Shown in pieces: positions 12,924-24,591 of a stretch of DNA of 64,000 nucleotides (positions within the stretch are counted from its first letter, which is position 1; every line of letters begins with the position of its first letter). The notes under the pieces were generated by a model. That model saw nothing but the letters and a program-made list of their open reading frames with translations. It ran no database searches and was not told where the DNA came from. A program made the position numbers and the translations under genes. The stretch comes from Okapia johnstoni (Eukaryota; Chordata; Mammalia; Artiodactyla; Giraffidae): contig CM044317.1 of the NCBI GenBank assembly GCA_024291935.2, positions 20,854,230-20,918,229 of the forward strand, written 5' to 3'.

Positions 12924-13441
12924 AGAAAAGCTATGACAAACCTAGACAGCATATTAAAAAGCAAAGAGATTACTTTGCTGATAAAAGTCCGTCTAGTCAG
13001 AGCTATGGTTTTTCCAGTAGTCATGTATGGATGTGAGAGTTGGATCATAAAGAAAGCTGAGCACTGAAAAATTGATGCTTTTGAACTGTGGTGTTGGAGA
13101 AGACTCTTGAGAGTCCCTCGGACTGCAAGGAGATACAACCAGTCAATCCTAAAGGAAACCAGTATTAAATATTTATTTGAAGGATTGATGCTGAAGTTGA
13201 AGCTCCAATACTTTGGCCACCTGATATGAAGAACTGACTAATTGGAAAAGACCCTGATGCTGGGAAAGATTGAAGACAGGAGAAGAAGGGGATGACAGAG
13301 GATGAGATGGTTGGATGGTATCACCGACTTGATGGACATGAGTTTGAACAAGCTCCAGGAGTTGGTGATGGACAGGGAGGCCTGGTGTGCTGCAGTCCAT
13401 GGGGTCTCAAAGAGTTGGACACAATTGAGCAACTGAACTGA
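12924..13441 (+). repeat. BovB (RTE) LINE, 3' fragment
   Basis: 5'-truncated BovB: AGCTATGACAAACCTAGACA, GTCATGTATGGATGTGAGAG, then GCTCCAGGAGTTGGTGATGG and the 3' tail GAGCAACTGAACTGA. It covers only the C-terminal part of the ORF; the frame has stops. Confidence 0.93.
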
Positions 13442-13666
13442 TAAATTCTCCTCTGGTTAAAAAGTCATTTACTTACTTAATGAAGAAACATCTTTAACAC
13501 TGAAGATAATCAGAGAAGTTCCATTTTAGGAGAACTGAGGTTACCACCTAGCACAAGTTGTTGTTACTTACTCTACAATACATAACCAGAAGATTACTTA
13601 CCTATAAGAAATTTGAGACTGGGAAGGGAAACTGCAGGAAGTTTAGGTTCAGGGTAATCTTTTCTG

Positions 13667-13881
13667 AGGGCTTCTCAGGTGGCTCATTGGTAAAGAATCT
13701 GCCTGCCAATGCAGGAGACACAAGTTCAATCCCTGGGTGGGGCAGATACCCTGGAAAAGGAAATGGCAACCCACTACAGTATTCTTGCCTGGGAAATCCC
13801 ATGGATAGAGGAGCCTGGTGGGCTACAGTCCAGGGGGTCGCCAAAGAGTCAGCCATGACTTAGCAACTAAACAATAACAAC
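13667..13881 (+). repeat. Bov-tA SINE
   Basis: Sense copy: GGGCTTCTCAGGTGGCTCAT head, CAACCCACTACAGTATTCTT body, and tail CTAAACAATAACAAC. Confidence 0.93.
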
Positions 13882-14040
13882 CTTTTCTGAATTATGGGTA
13901 GAACTGTGAGTCCTTAAAGTCATCTCTAGGAGTGGCCTCCAAGCCCAACCCCTTCAAGTGAAATTCCTCAATTTGCCTCTTTGAGTTCATAAAGTAAACA
14001 CACCAGCCAATAGCCATTCTTTGGGCCCTTTGCAGGCCAA

Positions 14041-14064
14041 GGGGTGTGCACGCCAGCACACCCC
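14041..14064. other. 9-bp-stem hairpin left of inverted-repeat arm 1
   Basis: GGGGTGTGC (14041-14049) pairs perfectly with GCACACCCC (14056-14064) around a 6-base loop. It lies 6 bases left of the arm starting at 14071. Confidence 0.9.
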
Positions 14065-14070
14065 TTTAGG

Positions 14071-14301
14071 GTGTAAGGTTTGGGGTTTGTTTTAATTTTA
14101 ATTAATTTATGGCTGTGCTGAGTCTTTGCTGCTACATGGACTTTTTCTCTAGTTGCAGTGCATGGGATTCTCGTTGTGGTGGCTTCTCTTGTGGAGCACA
14201 GGCTCTGGAGTGTGAAGGTTCCAGTAGTTGCAGTTCCTGGGCTCAGTAGTTGTGGCCCCTGGGCTTAGTTACTCTGCAGCATGTGGGATCTTCCCGGCCC
14301 A
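14071..14301 (-). repeat. CHR SINE fragment; arm 1 of a 231-bp perfect inverted repeat
   Basis: Antisense CHR body lacking the tRNA-like head. I compared it base by base with the reverse complement of 15497-15727 and found no mismatch over 231 bases. The shared sequence includes the bases beyond the A-rich tail of the sense copy, so this arm is not an independent SINE insertion but an inverted copy of part of the sense element plus its flank. Confidence 0.93.
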
Positions 14302-14306
14302 CAACT

Positions 14307-14342
14307 AAGTCTCTTAATATACTTAATATACTTAAGAGACTT
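14307..14342. other. 11-bp-stem hairpin right of inverted-repeat arm 1
   Basis: AAGTCTCTTAA (14307-14317) pairs perfectly with TTAAGAGACTT (14332-14342). The 14-base loop contains the direct repeat TATACT/TATAC. It lies 5 bases right of the arm end at 14301. Confidence 0.9.
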
Positions 14343-15429
14343 TGGCATTGTGTTAGCCTTTAGGAGGACAGAGCAGGGAGGAAGCCTGCACAAGTTCCGT
14401 AGTTCTTGGAATTTGTGTTTCAAAACTTGGTCTGTGTATGTGTGAGCCAGGGGTAAAAGGGAGTATCAACAGGGATAGGTATGTCCCTTGACCCATGGAC
14501 TTTTCAGCTCATGGGTGCAGCTAGAGGGGAGCCATGGTGGGACCCTCCAAACTGAGGGGGGCCTAGTTCAAGCCCACTCTTGTCTTGATCTAGGGCCAGA
14601 ACTGCACCTAGACTAGGACAAAACTTCAGGCGCTTTTCTGACTTTTTAAAGCTAAACTATTAAGCTGAATATAAAGATTATCCTAACAAATCAGGGGACA
14701 CAAAAGTAGAGACAAAAGGCTAAACCAACAGCATTTTGCTCTCTCGAGGGCCCCACAGATGAGGCGGTAACTGGAGATATGTCTATATTTCTGTAGAGCA
14801 AACCGGTTCCTCACACAACAGAAACAGTTCACTCCCTAAAACTATTATTAGAGCAGTCCTCAGTAGCTGTAATGCTAGAATTCCTTTGTAAGAGAGGCTT
14901 AGAGGCAGAGGTCTAGTTGGAAGTGGGGAGACTTGAAACTGCATTTGTAGAGTGGTTTACATAAGCTGAAAAAAATGCAAAAGGAACAGGTGGGGAAAGG
15001 GCACCGTTGGTACTTTGCCATGACTGTGTGTGCCAATCTCTCCCATTCTCCAAATTCCTTTTTGGCCTTAAGCTACCATAAATAAATCAACAGCATTAAA
15101 AATATTAGGCCTGTTTCTGTGTCATTTTCTTTCTGGGCCACTGTACACAGCATATTAACATAGAACCTTTCGGGAATGCTGTTAGAAACACTCATAGGTG
15201 ACATGTGAAGGAGGAATAATACAAAAGAATAAAGATCACAAAAACACACATGCAGACTTTGAAATAGGTTTCTGTTTTATGAAATCAAGTGCAACCTGTG
15301 AAGAGTGAAAAACACCATACCTTGATAAGCCCAAAGGCTTCTCTTCTACACATAAACTTGTTCTAAAAATTCAAGATGAAACAACTGCCTATGCTGATTC
15401 AAAACTGCAGGCATTAAACCTCCACTAGT
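14343..15429. other. Spacer between inverted-repeat arms, unassigned
   Basis: About 1.1 kb with no gene and no clear repeat. It includes a short GC-richer part at 14480-14560 and AT-rich DNA after 15060. Confidence 0.4.
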
Positions 15430-15727
15430 GGGGCTTCTTTGGTGGCTCAGTGGTAAAGAATCCACTTACTAATGCAGGAGACACGGTTTTGATCTCTGGG
15501 CCGGGAAGATCCCACATGCTGCAGAGTAACTAAGCCCAGGGGCCACAACTACTGAGCCCAGGAACTGCAACTACTGGAACCTTCACACTCCAGAGCCTGT
15601 GCTCCACAAGAGAAGCCACCACAACGAGAATCCCATGCACTGCAACTAGAGAAAAAGTCCATGTAGCAGCAAAGACTCAGCACAGCCATAAATTAATTAA
15701 AATTAAAACAAACCCCAAACCTTACAC
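15430..15727 (+). repeat. CHR-type SINE; contains arm 2 of the inverted repeat (15497-15727)
   Basis: Complete sense copy: head GGGGCTTCTTTGGTGGCTCA, CHR body with CCACAACTACTGAGCCCAGG, and an A-rich tail near 15688-15712. Flanks AAACCTCCACT (before) and AAACCTTACACT (after) look like a diverged target-site duplication. Because it has the head and duplication, this is the parental copy of the pair with 14071-14301. Confidence 0.9.
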
Positions 15728-17151
15728 TTGCTTAAATGCAAATCAAAAGAAAGGTATAAACTCAACTCCTTTCCTCCAGGTTCATCTTTGACTTTTACTG
15801 CATGTAGGCAAGAATGAAGCTTATGTTTAATTGGATAGCTGAAATGTTGCATACGTCAGTCCCATCCATTTCATTTCTTGTTCTTAGATTCTGTATCCTA
15901 ATTTCTGATTTTGGATGTTCACGGATCTCACTTGAATTGGCTCAGCTATGAAAAAGCTATTCCTTGCAATCTTTTTAGATAACTGATTGAAGCAATTCTA
16001 AAACAGTTAAAACGTAGTTTATTCATAATTTTGTAAAGCCTTGTCATGGGTCTTTCTCTCTGATATTAACTCCATAGAAAAAATTATTTCCCCGAAATCC
16101 GTGTCTCTTATAAAGTAAAGGATGGTTGTGATTTTGAGGTGGACTGTCCCAATTCCTGGGGGATGCTTTGCGATTTGGGGCTATCTATGCTTAACCCTGT
16201 GTGAGAAAAATATTCTAATTCAATGAATATTTATTGAGCACTGACAATGGGTAAATCACCATGCTAATATAATGGAAAAAAAAGTTACACATTTCAAAGG
16301 AACTTATATTCAAATGAGATATGCCATGTGTACTCAGTTTACAGCATAATTTATGTAATTATTCCTGTATTGTTGGCACCAAGCTTGTTTCCAATCTTTT
16401 GTTTTCACTTAAGATGCTGTCATGAACATTGATTCGCTGATCTATTCATTGAATATTGATTCAGCACCTATGATACATAAATCATTAATCTTAATGCTGC
16501 AAGATTTCATACTACTGCAACAAATGGAGAATATCCATAATACTTCAAAGTTCCTTTGTGCAACTTTTCCTATCAGGAATTTTTGTTCAAAAATTATACC
16601 AGCGTGTCACTGACTATTGTTACTAAGCAGACAAGGACCAGCCTATAAAATCTCAAATGAAAAGTTATTGAATACAAACCCATGGCAATCATATCTGCCC
16701 AAGGAGAACTTTTAAAGTACAGAACACTTTACACTTTTGAAGTATGTGCCCAATTAGAAGTAAAACCCTACAAAAATTGAGAGTTCTGTATCTGCTCCAA
16801 TATATGAAACCTACGGTAGCTGGAAGAAGAAAAGCTGGTGTTAAAGACATTTTTAACCACAGCAAAGTAAGATCATGTCCAGCAAACTTCGTTTTAAAAG
16901 TTCCATATATTCCATATTACCTAAATTCCACATCATCACTTATTCTAACTAAACGTAAAACCCTAAAGCAAAATCTTTATGATGATAAAGAAAAGATAGC
17001 TTAGTTTTCTCCTATGTTATCCAAGTCTTAGTTGCCTTTGAAAATAGAGCAAACCAGAGTTTTGCCTTCAACATTTCAGTCATAATGTACCTTTCCTGCT
17101 TACCATAGTTGTGATACTCAAGGTGCCTAATAATAATATGTTCTCAACTAC
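15728..17151. other. Unassigned intergenic sequence
   Basis: Around 16210-16260 is an old-repeat fragment (TTTATTGAGCACTGACAATGG) and around 16340-16460 possible antisense L1. No gene or RNA seen; short open frames lack domains. Confidence 0.4.
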
Positions 17152-19176
17152 AGGATTATATGTGATAGATAGAGTCCCTGAAGAACTATGGACAGAGGTT
17201 CGTGACATTGTACAGGAGGCAGTGATTGAGACCATCCCCAAGAAAAAGAAATGCAAAAAGGCAAAATGGTTGTCTGAGGAGGCCTTACATATAGCTGAGA
17301 AAAGAAGAGAAGCTAAAGGCAAAGGAGAAAAAGAAAGATACACCCATCTGAATGCAGAGTTCCAAAGAATAGCAAGGAGAGATAAGAAAGCCTTCCTCAG
17401 CAATCAGTGCAAAGAAATAGAGGAAAACAATAGAATGGGAAAGACTAGAGATCTCTTCAAGAAAATTAGAGATACCAAGGGAACATTTCATGCAAAGATG
17501 GGCACGATAAAGGACAGAAATGGTATGGACCTGACAGAAGCAGAAGATATTAAGAAGAGGTGGCAAGAATACACAGAAGAACTATACAAAAAAATCTTCA
17601 TGACCCAGATAACCACGATGGTGTGATCACCCATCAAGAGCCAGACATCCTGGAATGCGAAGTCAGTGGGCCTTAGGAAGCATCACTATGAACAAAGCTA
17701 GTGGAGGTGATGGAATTCCAGTTGAGCTATTTCAAATCCTGAAAGATGATGCTGCGAAAGTTCTGCACTCAGTATGCCAGCAAATGTGGAAAACTCAGCA
17801 GTGGCCATAGGACTGGAAGAGGTCAGTTTTCATTCCAGTCCCAAAGAAATGCCAAAGAATGTTTCATTCCAATGCCAAAGAATGTTCAAACTACCACACA
17901 TTTTCACTCATCTCACATGCTAGCAAAGTAATACTCAAAATTCTCCAAGCCAGGCTTCAACAGTACATGAACTGTGAACCTCCAGATGTTCAAGCTGGAT
18001 TTAGAAAAGGTAGAGGAACCAGAGATCAAGTTACCAACATCTGTTGAATCATCGAAAAAAGCGAGAGAGTTCCAGAAAAGCATCTACTTCTGCTTTATTG
18101 ACAATGCCAAAGCCTTTGACTTTGTGGATGACAACAAACTGTGGAAAATTCTGAAAGAGATGGAATACCAGACCACCTGACCTGCCTCCTGAGAAATCTG
18201 TTTGCAGGTCAAGAAGCAACAGTTAGAATCAGACATGGAACAACAGACTGATCCCAAATTGGGAAAGGAGTACATCAAGGCTGTATATTGCCACCCTGCT
18301 TATTTAACTTTTATGCAGAGTACATGATGCGAAATGCCAGGCTGGATGAAGCACAAGCAGAAATCAAGATTTCCAGGAGAAATATCAATTACCTCAGATA
18401 TGCAGATGACACCACCCTTATAGCAGAAAGCGAAAAAGAACTAAAGAGCCTCTTGATGAAAGTGAAAGAGGAGAGTGAAAAATTTGGCTTAAAGCTCAAC
18501 ATTCAGAAAACTAAGATCATGGCATCCGGTCCCAACATTTCATGGCAAAAGATCAGGAAATGATGGTAACAGTGACAGACTTTATTTTTTTCGGCTCCAA
18601 AATCACTGCAGAGGGTGACTGCAGCCATGAAATTAAAAGACACTTGCTCCTTGGAAGAAAAGCTATGACAAACCTAGACAGCACATTAAAAAGCAGACCT
18701 CACTTTGCCAACAAAGGTCCATCGAGTCAAAGCTATGGTTTTTCCAATAGTCATGTATGGATGTGAGAGTTAGACTATAAAGAGAACTGAATGCCAAAGA
18801 ATTGATGCTTTTTAACTGTGGTGTTGGAGAAGACTCTTGAGAGTCCCTTGGACAGCAAGGAGATCCAACCAGTCCATCCCAAGTGAAATCAGTCCTGAAT
18901 ATTCATTGGAAGGACTATGATGAAACTGCAACTCCAATACTTTGGCCAGCTGATGTGAAGAACTGACTAATTGGAAAAGACCCTGATGCTGGGAAAGATT
19001 GAAGGCGGGAGGAGAAGGGGACGACAGAGGATGAGATGGTTGGATGGCATCACCGACTCGATGGACATGAGTTTGAGCAAGCTCCAGGAGTTGGTGATGG
19101 ACAGGGAAGCCTGGTGTGCTGCAATCCATGGGGTCACAAAGAGACGGACACAACTGAGTGACAGAACTGAACTGAA
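17152..19176 (+). mobile_element. BovB (RTE) LINE, about 2.0 kb, 5'-truncated
   Basis: Contains the linker and reverse-transcriptase part of BovB: lysine-rich KKKCKKAKWLSEEA near 17240-17290, a YADDTTL catalytic box inside 18288-18563, then the C-terminal [15 protein letters not shown] segment near 19020 and a tail of TGAACT-type repeats. The ORF is broken into at least five frames by stops and shifts, so it cannot encode a working RT. A 9-bp target duplication CTCAACTAC flanks it (17143-17151 and 19177-19185), which fixes both ends and shows 5' truncation at insertion. BovB entered ruminants by horizontal transfer (established knowledge). Confidence 0.95.
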
Positions 19177-19185
19177 CTCAACTAC

Positions 19186-19439
19186 TGGCTTGTTTGTTGG
19201 CTTTAAATACTGTTTTGGCGACCCCTAGTGTGAAACATGATATCAACACCTGGACATACAGAGAATCCTTTTGATATTTTAAAATTTGCTTAGAGAAAAA
19301 GGATATCTAAAATAATTATTTCACCAAAGGAGATGTGATTTTAGTTAATTTAAATTTGAACTTTGTATTTTTCTGCAATAGTAACAAAACAAATATAATT
19401 TCTGGATACACAAGACATTTGATAATCAATAAGAGGGTG
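19186..19439. other. AT-rich unassigned sequence
   Basis: Nothing recognised between the BovB end and the next L1 fragment. Confidence 0.35.
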
Positions 19440-19865
19440 CTTATTTATAGAGTATAATACACCCATACAATGGAATATTATGCAGCTTTAAAACAAGACC
19501 AAAAATCAAAAAGGATGAGGAAGTTTTTTATGTACTCATATGAGACGATCACCATGATATGTCAAGAAAATAGAACAAAAAATAAACAAAAAAGTCGAAG
19601 TAGAGAACTATAGTGAGCATTTGGCTACCATCTAAATTTTAATAGGGGTTAAATATCAAATATATCTGTAGGCACTTAAATAAGTATATCATATATATTT
19701 GTGCTTTTATTTTTAAAATCTCTGGAAGAATAAACAAGATACACATAGCTATCGTTACTTACTGAGGATGGGAAATGGGTAGATGTGGAAAATGCATTCT
19801 TTTGTATACATTTTTGGTCTTGAACGAAACCTTGACCATTCAAAATATTAAATGACTTAAAAAAA
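19440..19865 (+). repeat. L1 3' fragment
   Basis: TACAATGGAATATTATGCAGC and the following AAAGGATGAGGAAG-type text are the sense L1 ORF2 end, followed by decayed 3' UTR. Confidence 0.7.
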
Positions 19866-20636
19866 ATTTTAAAGCCAGCAGCTATAAAGATAGACCAAGA
19901 AAAGATGAAAAGAGAAAAATGTTGTCTTGCATTACTGGACTTCCACCTAAAAACAGGTATCTTTTCTTTTTCTTATACATTTTTTATTTTATATCCTTTC
20001 TATTGGAAACTCGTCTTGCTTATTTTCTTTAGTTAAATGCCAAAATATAAGGTGGCATTTGATAGTTATGTTGAAGTAACCTAACAGGCAGGACTGACTT
20101 AAGGTAGTATCTTGGGACGGGAAACAGTAACAGTTCTCCTGACGTATCTCACAGACAAGACCACTGGTTCCAGACCAAAACTGTTTATTGGCAAGAAATG
20201 TAAGAAAATGTGATACTCTTTACAAGGTGACAATTTAAGACTCATAAGGAACATCTTTAAATGTATATAGCATATACCCAGGGATAAATCTGATAGAAGA
20301 TACGAAAGATCCATTTGGAGAAAATTACATAAACTTTATTTAAAGTAAAAAAACTAGACTTAAATAAATGTAAATATTTACTATGTACCAGGTGAGAAAA
20401 TTCAATATAGTTAAGATGACAATTCTCCCCAAATAAATCTATAAATTCAGTGTAACTACAATTAAAAGTGAAGCAGAGTTTTTGCGTTATCTGTATGGTG
20501 ATCTTGATACATGGAAGGCCTTCTTGGTGACTTTGAGGATCTTTTGTACAAAATAAGAATCAGAGATTCATTTAGATTTTTAAAGCTAATGTTCAGTTTA
20601 TTAAAGACACAAATTGAAGAACCGCCTCTTTCCTTA
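19866..20636. repeat. AT-rich region with L1 ORF2 remnants
   Basis: About 20270-20480 resembles sense L1 ORF2 (GGGATAAATCTGATAGAAGA, AGACTTAAATAAATG, ATGACAATTCTCCCCAAATA). The remainder is unassigned. Confidence 0.45.
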
Positions 20637-20941
20637 AACTTTTTTTTTTTGGCGGCGTCAGCTTCTTCACTGTATGAGCTTTTTTCTAGTTGTGGCAAGT
20701 AGGGCATACTCTCAAGTTGTGGGGAGTGGACTTCTCTTTGTAGTGGTTTGTCTTGTTGCAGAGCATGGACTCTAGGGCATGTGGGCTTCGGTAGTTGCGG
20801 CTCCAGAACACAGGCTCAGTAGTTGTGGTGCATGGGCTTAATTGCCCCATAGCACATGGGATCTTCTCAGATCAGAGATTAAACCCATGTCTCCTGCACT
20901 GACAGGAGGATTCTTTACTACTGAGCTACCAAGGAAGCCCC
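20637..20941 (-). repeat. CHR-type SINE
   Basis: Antisense copy from a T-rich tail (20640) through TTCTAGTTGTGGCAAGTAGGG and the CHR core to the head complement GAGCTACCAAGGAAGCCCC. Confidence 0.9.
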
Positions 20942-21214
20942 CTTAAACTTTCAAGCTCAGCAAAAAATCCTAAACTATTTATTAGTCTAGCAAATTTTCA
21001 TAGTCATTTTTAAGAGGCTTTTAGATAAAATTTAGTTTCATTTCAAATTTTTACTCTCAAATATTTTATACCATAACTTTCAATGTAATTCTTCAGTTTT
21101 CCTTTTAAGTATTGCAATTGTCTGACAACAAGTACAAGTTTTCATGTACTTATATTATTTTCACAAATTACAAATATTTTCAAAAGTTCTCATATATTCC
21201 ACATCACTGTATAA

Positions 21215-21595
21215 AACAGTGATGAACCTCCCTACCCCCCACCCCAGTTCAAACAAACACTGGAGTCCTCACCCCTCATAACTTAGAAGGTGACTGCATT
21301 TAGAGATAGGGCCTTTACGTGAAATGAAGTGATATGGGTCAACTCTAATTCAGTATGACTTGTGCCTTTCTAAGAAGAGGAGATTTGGACACAGAAACAC
21401 AGAGGAAAACCATGTGAAGACAGAGAGAAGATGGCCATCTGTAAGACAATGAGAGTCCTCAGAATGAAACCCATCTTGCCAACACGTCGATCTTGGGACT
21501 TCCAGCTTATAGAACTGGAAGGAAATAAATTTCTATTGTTTAAGTCATCCAGTTTGTGGCGCTTTGTTTTGGCAGCCCTAGCAAACTAATACACC
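21215..21595 (+). mobile_element. MLT1-like (MaLR) LTR, nearly full length
   Basis: Sense LTR text: GGTGACTGCATTTAGAGATAGG, GAAAACCATGTGAAGACAGAG, a polyadenylation AATAAA near 21525 and the 3' terminus CAGCCCTAGCAAACTAATACA. Solo LTR remnant, no coding capacity. Confidence 0.75.
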
Positions 21596-22067
21596 TTGGG
21601 TCTTAGTTATTACATATAAATATTTTCTATCTAGCTCCAAAGGTCTTCGAATTTGAGGTTTTTCTCTCATATCCTTAGAATCATTCTTAATGATATGGAA
21701 ATAATATTAACTTTCATGGCTTTATTTAACTACTCAATCACAATTTCCATGAGGATTTTACTGATAGTCGAAATTCATGTGGAAGAGCAAAGGATCAAGA
21801 ATTGTGAAGACATTTATGAAAGAAGGAAATTCTACAGATTTTCATGCTGTCAGATATCAAGACTTATAAAGGTACAATAATTAAGATCTTGTGTTACTGG
21901 TATGGGTACAGCAAAGAGACTAATAGAACATAATCCCCAGAAACAGACCTACGTGTACAACAGAAGCATTAAAGATGAGTAGGGAAAGGATGTACTATTT
22001 AGTGAGTGACTGGCTATCACTGTTAGCCATATAGAAACATATTTAACTAGTTAGCTATATGAGTTGA

Positions 22068-22191
22068 GTTGAGTTTATGTGCTCAATCGTGTCCTACTCT
22101 TTGTGACCCCATGAACTGTATAGCGTGCCAGGCTCCTCTGTCTATAGGATTTTCCAGGCAAGAATACTAGAGTCGGTTGCCATTTCCTTCT
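22068..22191 (-). repeat. BovA SINE fragment
   Basis: Antisense BovA: TCAATCGTGTCCTACTCTTTG to GTTGCCATTTCCTTC. The tRNA-derived head is absent. Confidence 0.85.
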
Positions 22192-22728
22192 AATTAGATC
22201 ACTAAAGAAACAAAACCTTCCAGGTGAATTAAGTTTCTAAATATGAAAAAGAAAAATTCTAAAACTTTTACAAGACAATGAAGAAAACTATTTTTTATGG
22301 TCCTGGAGCAGAAAAGAGTTTTTGGTTTTTTTTTAAATTTAATTTTTCAAACCAAATGCAAAAAGGACAAACCATAAAGGAAGGTTGATACATCTGACTA
22401 CTCTAAAATTAACTTCTGTATAACAAAACATACCATATATAAAGGGTAAAGATGAACCCTAGACTGGAAAAAAATTTTTTCATTGCATGTAAGTGGCAAG
22501 CCTAGTATCCTGAATATTTAAAGATGTCCTTAAAAAGACAAACATCCCTATAAGAAAATGGTCAAAGGATAAGAATATGCAATACACAGAAGCAGGAATA
22601 CAATAGGCTAATAAACACATTTTTTTAAATGCTAAATAAAACACATAGCTATAGCTATATATATCAACAAGAATGCTGACAAGGAAAAAGAACAACTTTC
22701 ATAACAGTACACACATTTATCTGTGTCA

Positions 22729-22818
22729 TTTATTGTCATTGTTTAGTCACTAAGTGGTGTCCGACTGTTTGCAACCTCATGGACTGTAGCCCACCAGGCT
22801 CCTCTGTCCATGAGATTT
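22729..22818 (-). repeat. BovA SINE fragment
   Basis: Antisense tail half only: TTGTTTAGTCACTAAGTGG to CTCCTCTGTCCATGAGATTT. Confidence 0.85.
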
Positions 22819-22860
22819 ATGAAGCTTTAAAACATGCATAACAAAGACATCTATTGCTTA

Positions 22861-23349
22861 TGGATATACAAACTTGCAGCAGTCAAAAACACAGGGTCAG
22901 GAATGATTAATTCTAATCTCAAGATAGGATCCTAAAGTGAGTAAGTTAGGGACGGCAATACTGAGAACTTTTTGAGTTTATTTGTATAGTTTTCTTTCTT
23001 TAAAATACAAAGCCACAACAAAATAATGAAGTTGGAAACAAAAATGGCAAAAGGCTAAGTGTGATACATCTGGATAGTAAATCCACAAGCACGCCTTATA
23101 TTAGTTTCTAGGTTTTAGGGAGGAAATATTTGTTGTAACAAAGTTTGAACTGAAGGGGTAACATTTTTTTTTCATTTTTGATACACTTATTTGATCCCTT
23201 AAGAATATTTGTGTTATTTTCTTTTTTCATTCTTAAAAAAAAAATAACTGCGTGTATCTAAGGGGTGCAAAAAGATTTCATATACATATACACAGTGAAA
23301 CGTTATTTACCACTGTCAAGCTAATGAACATATGCATCTCCTCCCATTA
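22861..23349. other. AT-rich unassigned sequence
   Basis: Contains short homopolymer T and A runs (23166-23175, 23236-23246). No gene. Confidence 0.35.
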
Positions 23350-23456
23350 TAGTTGTTCAGTAGCTCAGTCCGACTCTTTGCAACCCCATGGAGGGCGGCA
23401 CGCCAGGCTTTCCTGTCCATCACCATCTCATGTGCTTACTCAAACTCATGAGAGCA
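23350..23456 (-). repeat. BovB LINE 3' end fragment
   Basis: Antisense: CAGTCCGACTCTTTGCAACC, GGCACGCCAGGCTTTCCTG, CCATCACCATCTC and CTCAAACTCATGAGAGC correspond to the extreme 3' end of BovB, including the part coding for ...[15 protein letters not shown]. Confidence 0.8.
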
Positions 23457-24302
23457 CCTGAAATTTACTCTCTGGAAAATCTCGGCATTCAATATAGCAT
23501 TAACTATAATCATCATGCTGTACCTCTCTAGACTTACTGGGACTACGTAACTGCCACTTTGTACCAGAATAAAAGTATTTTAAAGTTGTCTTTCAGCCCG
23601 TAAAGAGTTCTATGTGGCTACCATACAGTTGTTTACCCATTCATCAAAAGTTTTTAGAGAAACAATCTCTGCCAGGCTATGAGGATATCATAAAGGAAGC
23701 ATATGATACATCATCAACAGAAGCAAACAATTTTTCTTAAGTAGTTTGTATTCGTGTTAGTTCTTTAAACCAAAAATTGGATTTAAAGTGATAATAACAT
23801 AGAGATGTAAAGAGGAAGAATTTCCATCTGTCTGGAGTAGTCAAAGTCAATTTCAAGGAGATATTTTCGAGGTGACTTAAAGGGAAAATTGTTTGCCAGG
23901 GGGAACAAAACATTCCAAGCAGCGGGAACAGCACGAACGGAGAACTGGGGAGGCGAGCAGCATGGAACGTTGAGAAAGATTTATAGGCTGAGGGCGTGTA
24001 GGGCGGGGTGAGAAGTTGAAGGGTGAGAAATTAGAAGCTCAAGAGGAAGCAGCGGCTTGATGCAGGCGCTGGAACGTATTGGAACTGGTGCTGTACTTTG
24101 GTGACCAGGCAGGAAACGTAGCCCTGCAAGCGATGAAATAACTTTCCACACAACTTGTAAAACGTGGCTGGGACCAGAACTTGCGTCTCCTGACTTCAAG
24201 GTGACCCACCCACGGTTGTGAACCACCTGAGGATGCCTCTTGCCTCCCAGACACCTTCCTCCATTAAGCTGCCAACATCCTTTTAAACATCTCTCCATTT
24301 CT
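23457..24302 (+). repeat. Old unassigned interspersed repeat and unique sequence
   Basis: Around 23640-24000 the sense text (CATTCCAAGCAGCGGGAACAG followed by GAACGGAGAACTGGGGAGG) resembles a long, very old mammalian repeat also seen near 25950, 31290, 37740 and 47750. I cannot name the family. The remainder is unassigned. Confidence 0.4.
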
Positions 24303-24514
24303 TGTTATTGTTTAGTCGCTAAATTGTGTCTGCCTCTTTTTGTGACCCCATAGATTGTAGCCTGCCAGTCTTCTCTGTCCATGGGATTTCCCAGGCAAGA
24401 ATACTGGAGTGGGTTGCCATTTCTTCTTCAGGGGATCTTCCCAACCCAAGGCTAGAACCCGTGTCTCCTGAATTGGCAGGCGGTTTCTTTACCACTGAGC
24501 CACCAGGGAAACCC
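24303..24514 (-). repeat. Bov-tA SINE upstream of SF3B5
   Basis: Full antisense copy ending at CACTGAGCCACCAGGGAAACC. Flanked by TTTAAACATCTCTC at 24282-24295 and 24515-24528, a clean 14-bp target-site duplication. Confidence 0.95.
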
Positions 24515-24528
24515 TTTAAACATCTCTC

Positions 24529-24591
24529 TGCTGCTGCTGCTGCTAAGTCGCTTCAGTCGTGTCCGATTCTTTGCGACCCCATAAGCAGCCC
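24529..24591 (-). repeat. Bov-A2 SINE fragment using the same target
   Basis: Begins with a GCT-triplet run (complement of the CAG-type Bov-A2 tail), then AAGTCGCTTCAGTCGTGTCC, truncated after about 60 bases. Flanked by AACATCTCTC at 24519-24528 and 24592-24601. Confidence 0.9.

Larger units (their letters stand above)
21650..22860 (+). repeat. L1 ORF2 fragment interrupted by two BovA pieces
   Basis: Diverged L1 ORF2 3' text (GATATCAAGACTTATAAAGGTAC near 21854; CAAAGGATAAGAATATGCAATACA near 22563; GAAGCTTTAAAACATGCATAAC near 22820). BovA pieces at 22068-22191 and 22729-22818 are inserted in it. Confidence 0.6.

Noticed and set aside
17111..19228. Reverse-transcriptase-like frames as a host gene
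   Set aside because: They are parts of a BovB LINE with stops, frameshifts, a typical tail and a 9-bp target duplication.
1..24300. STX11 or another SF3B5 neighbour on the left side
   Set aside because: No syntaxin-like coding sequence was seen on either strand. From recalled human spacing STX11 would start about 30 kb beyond the left edge.
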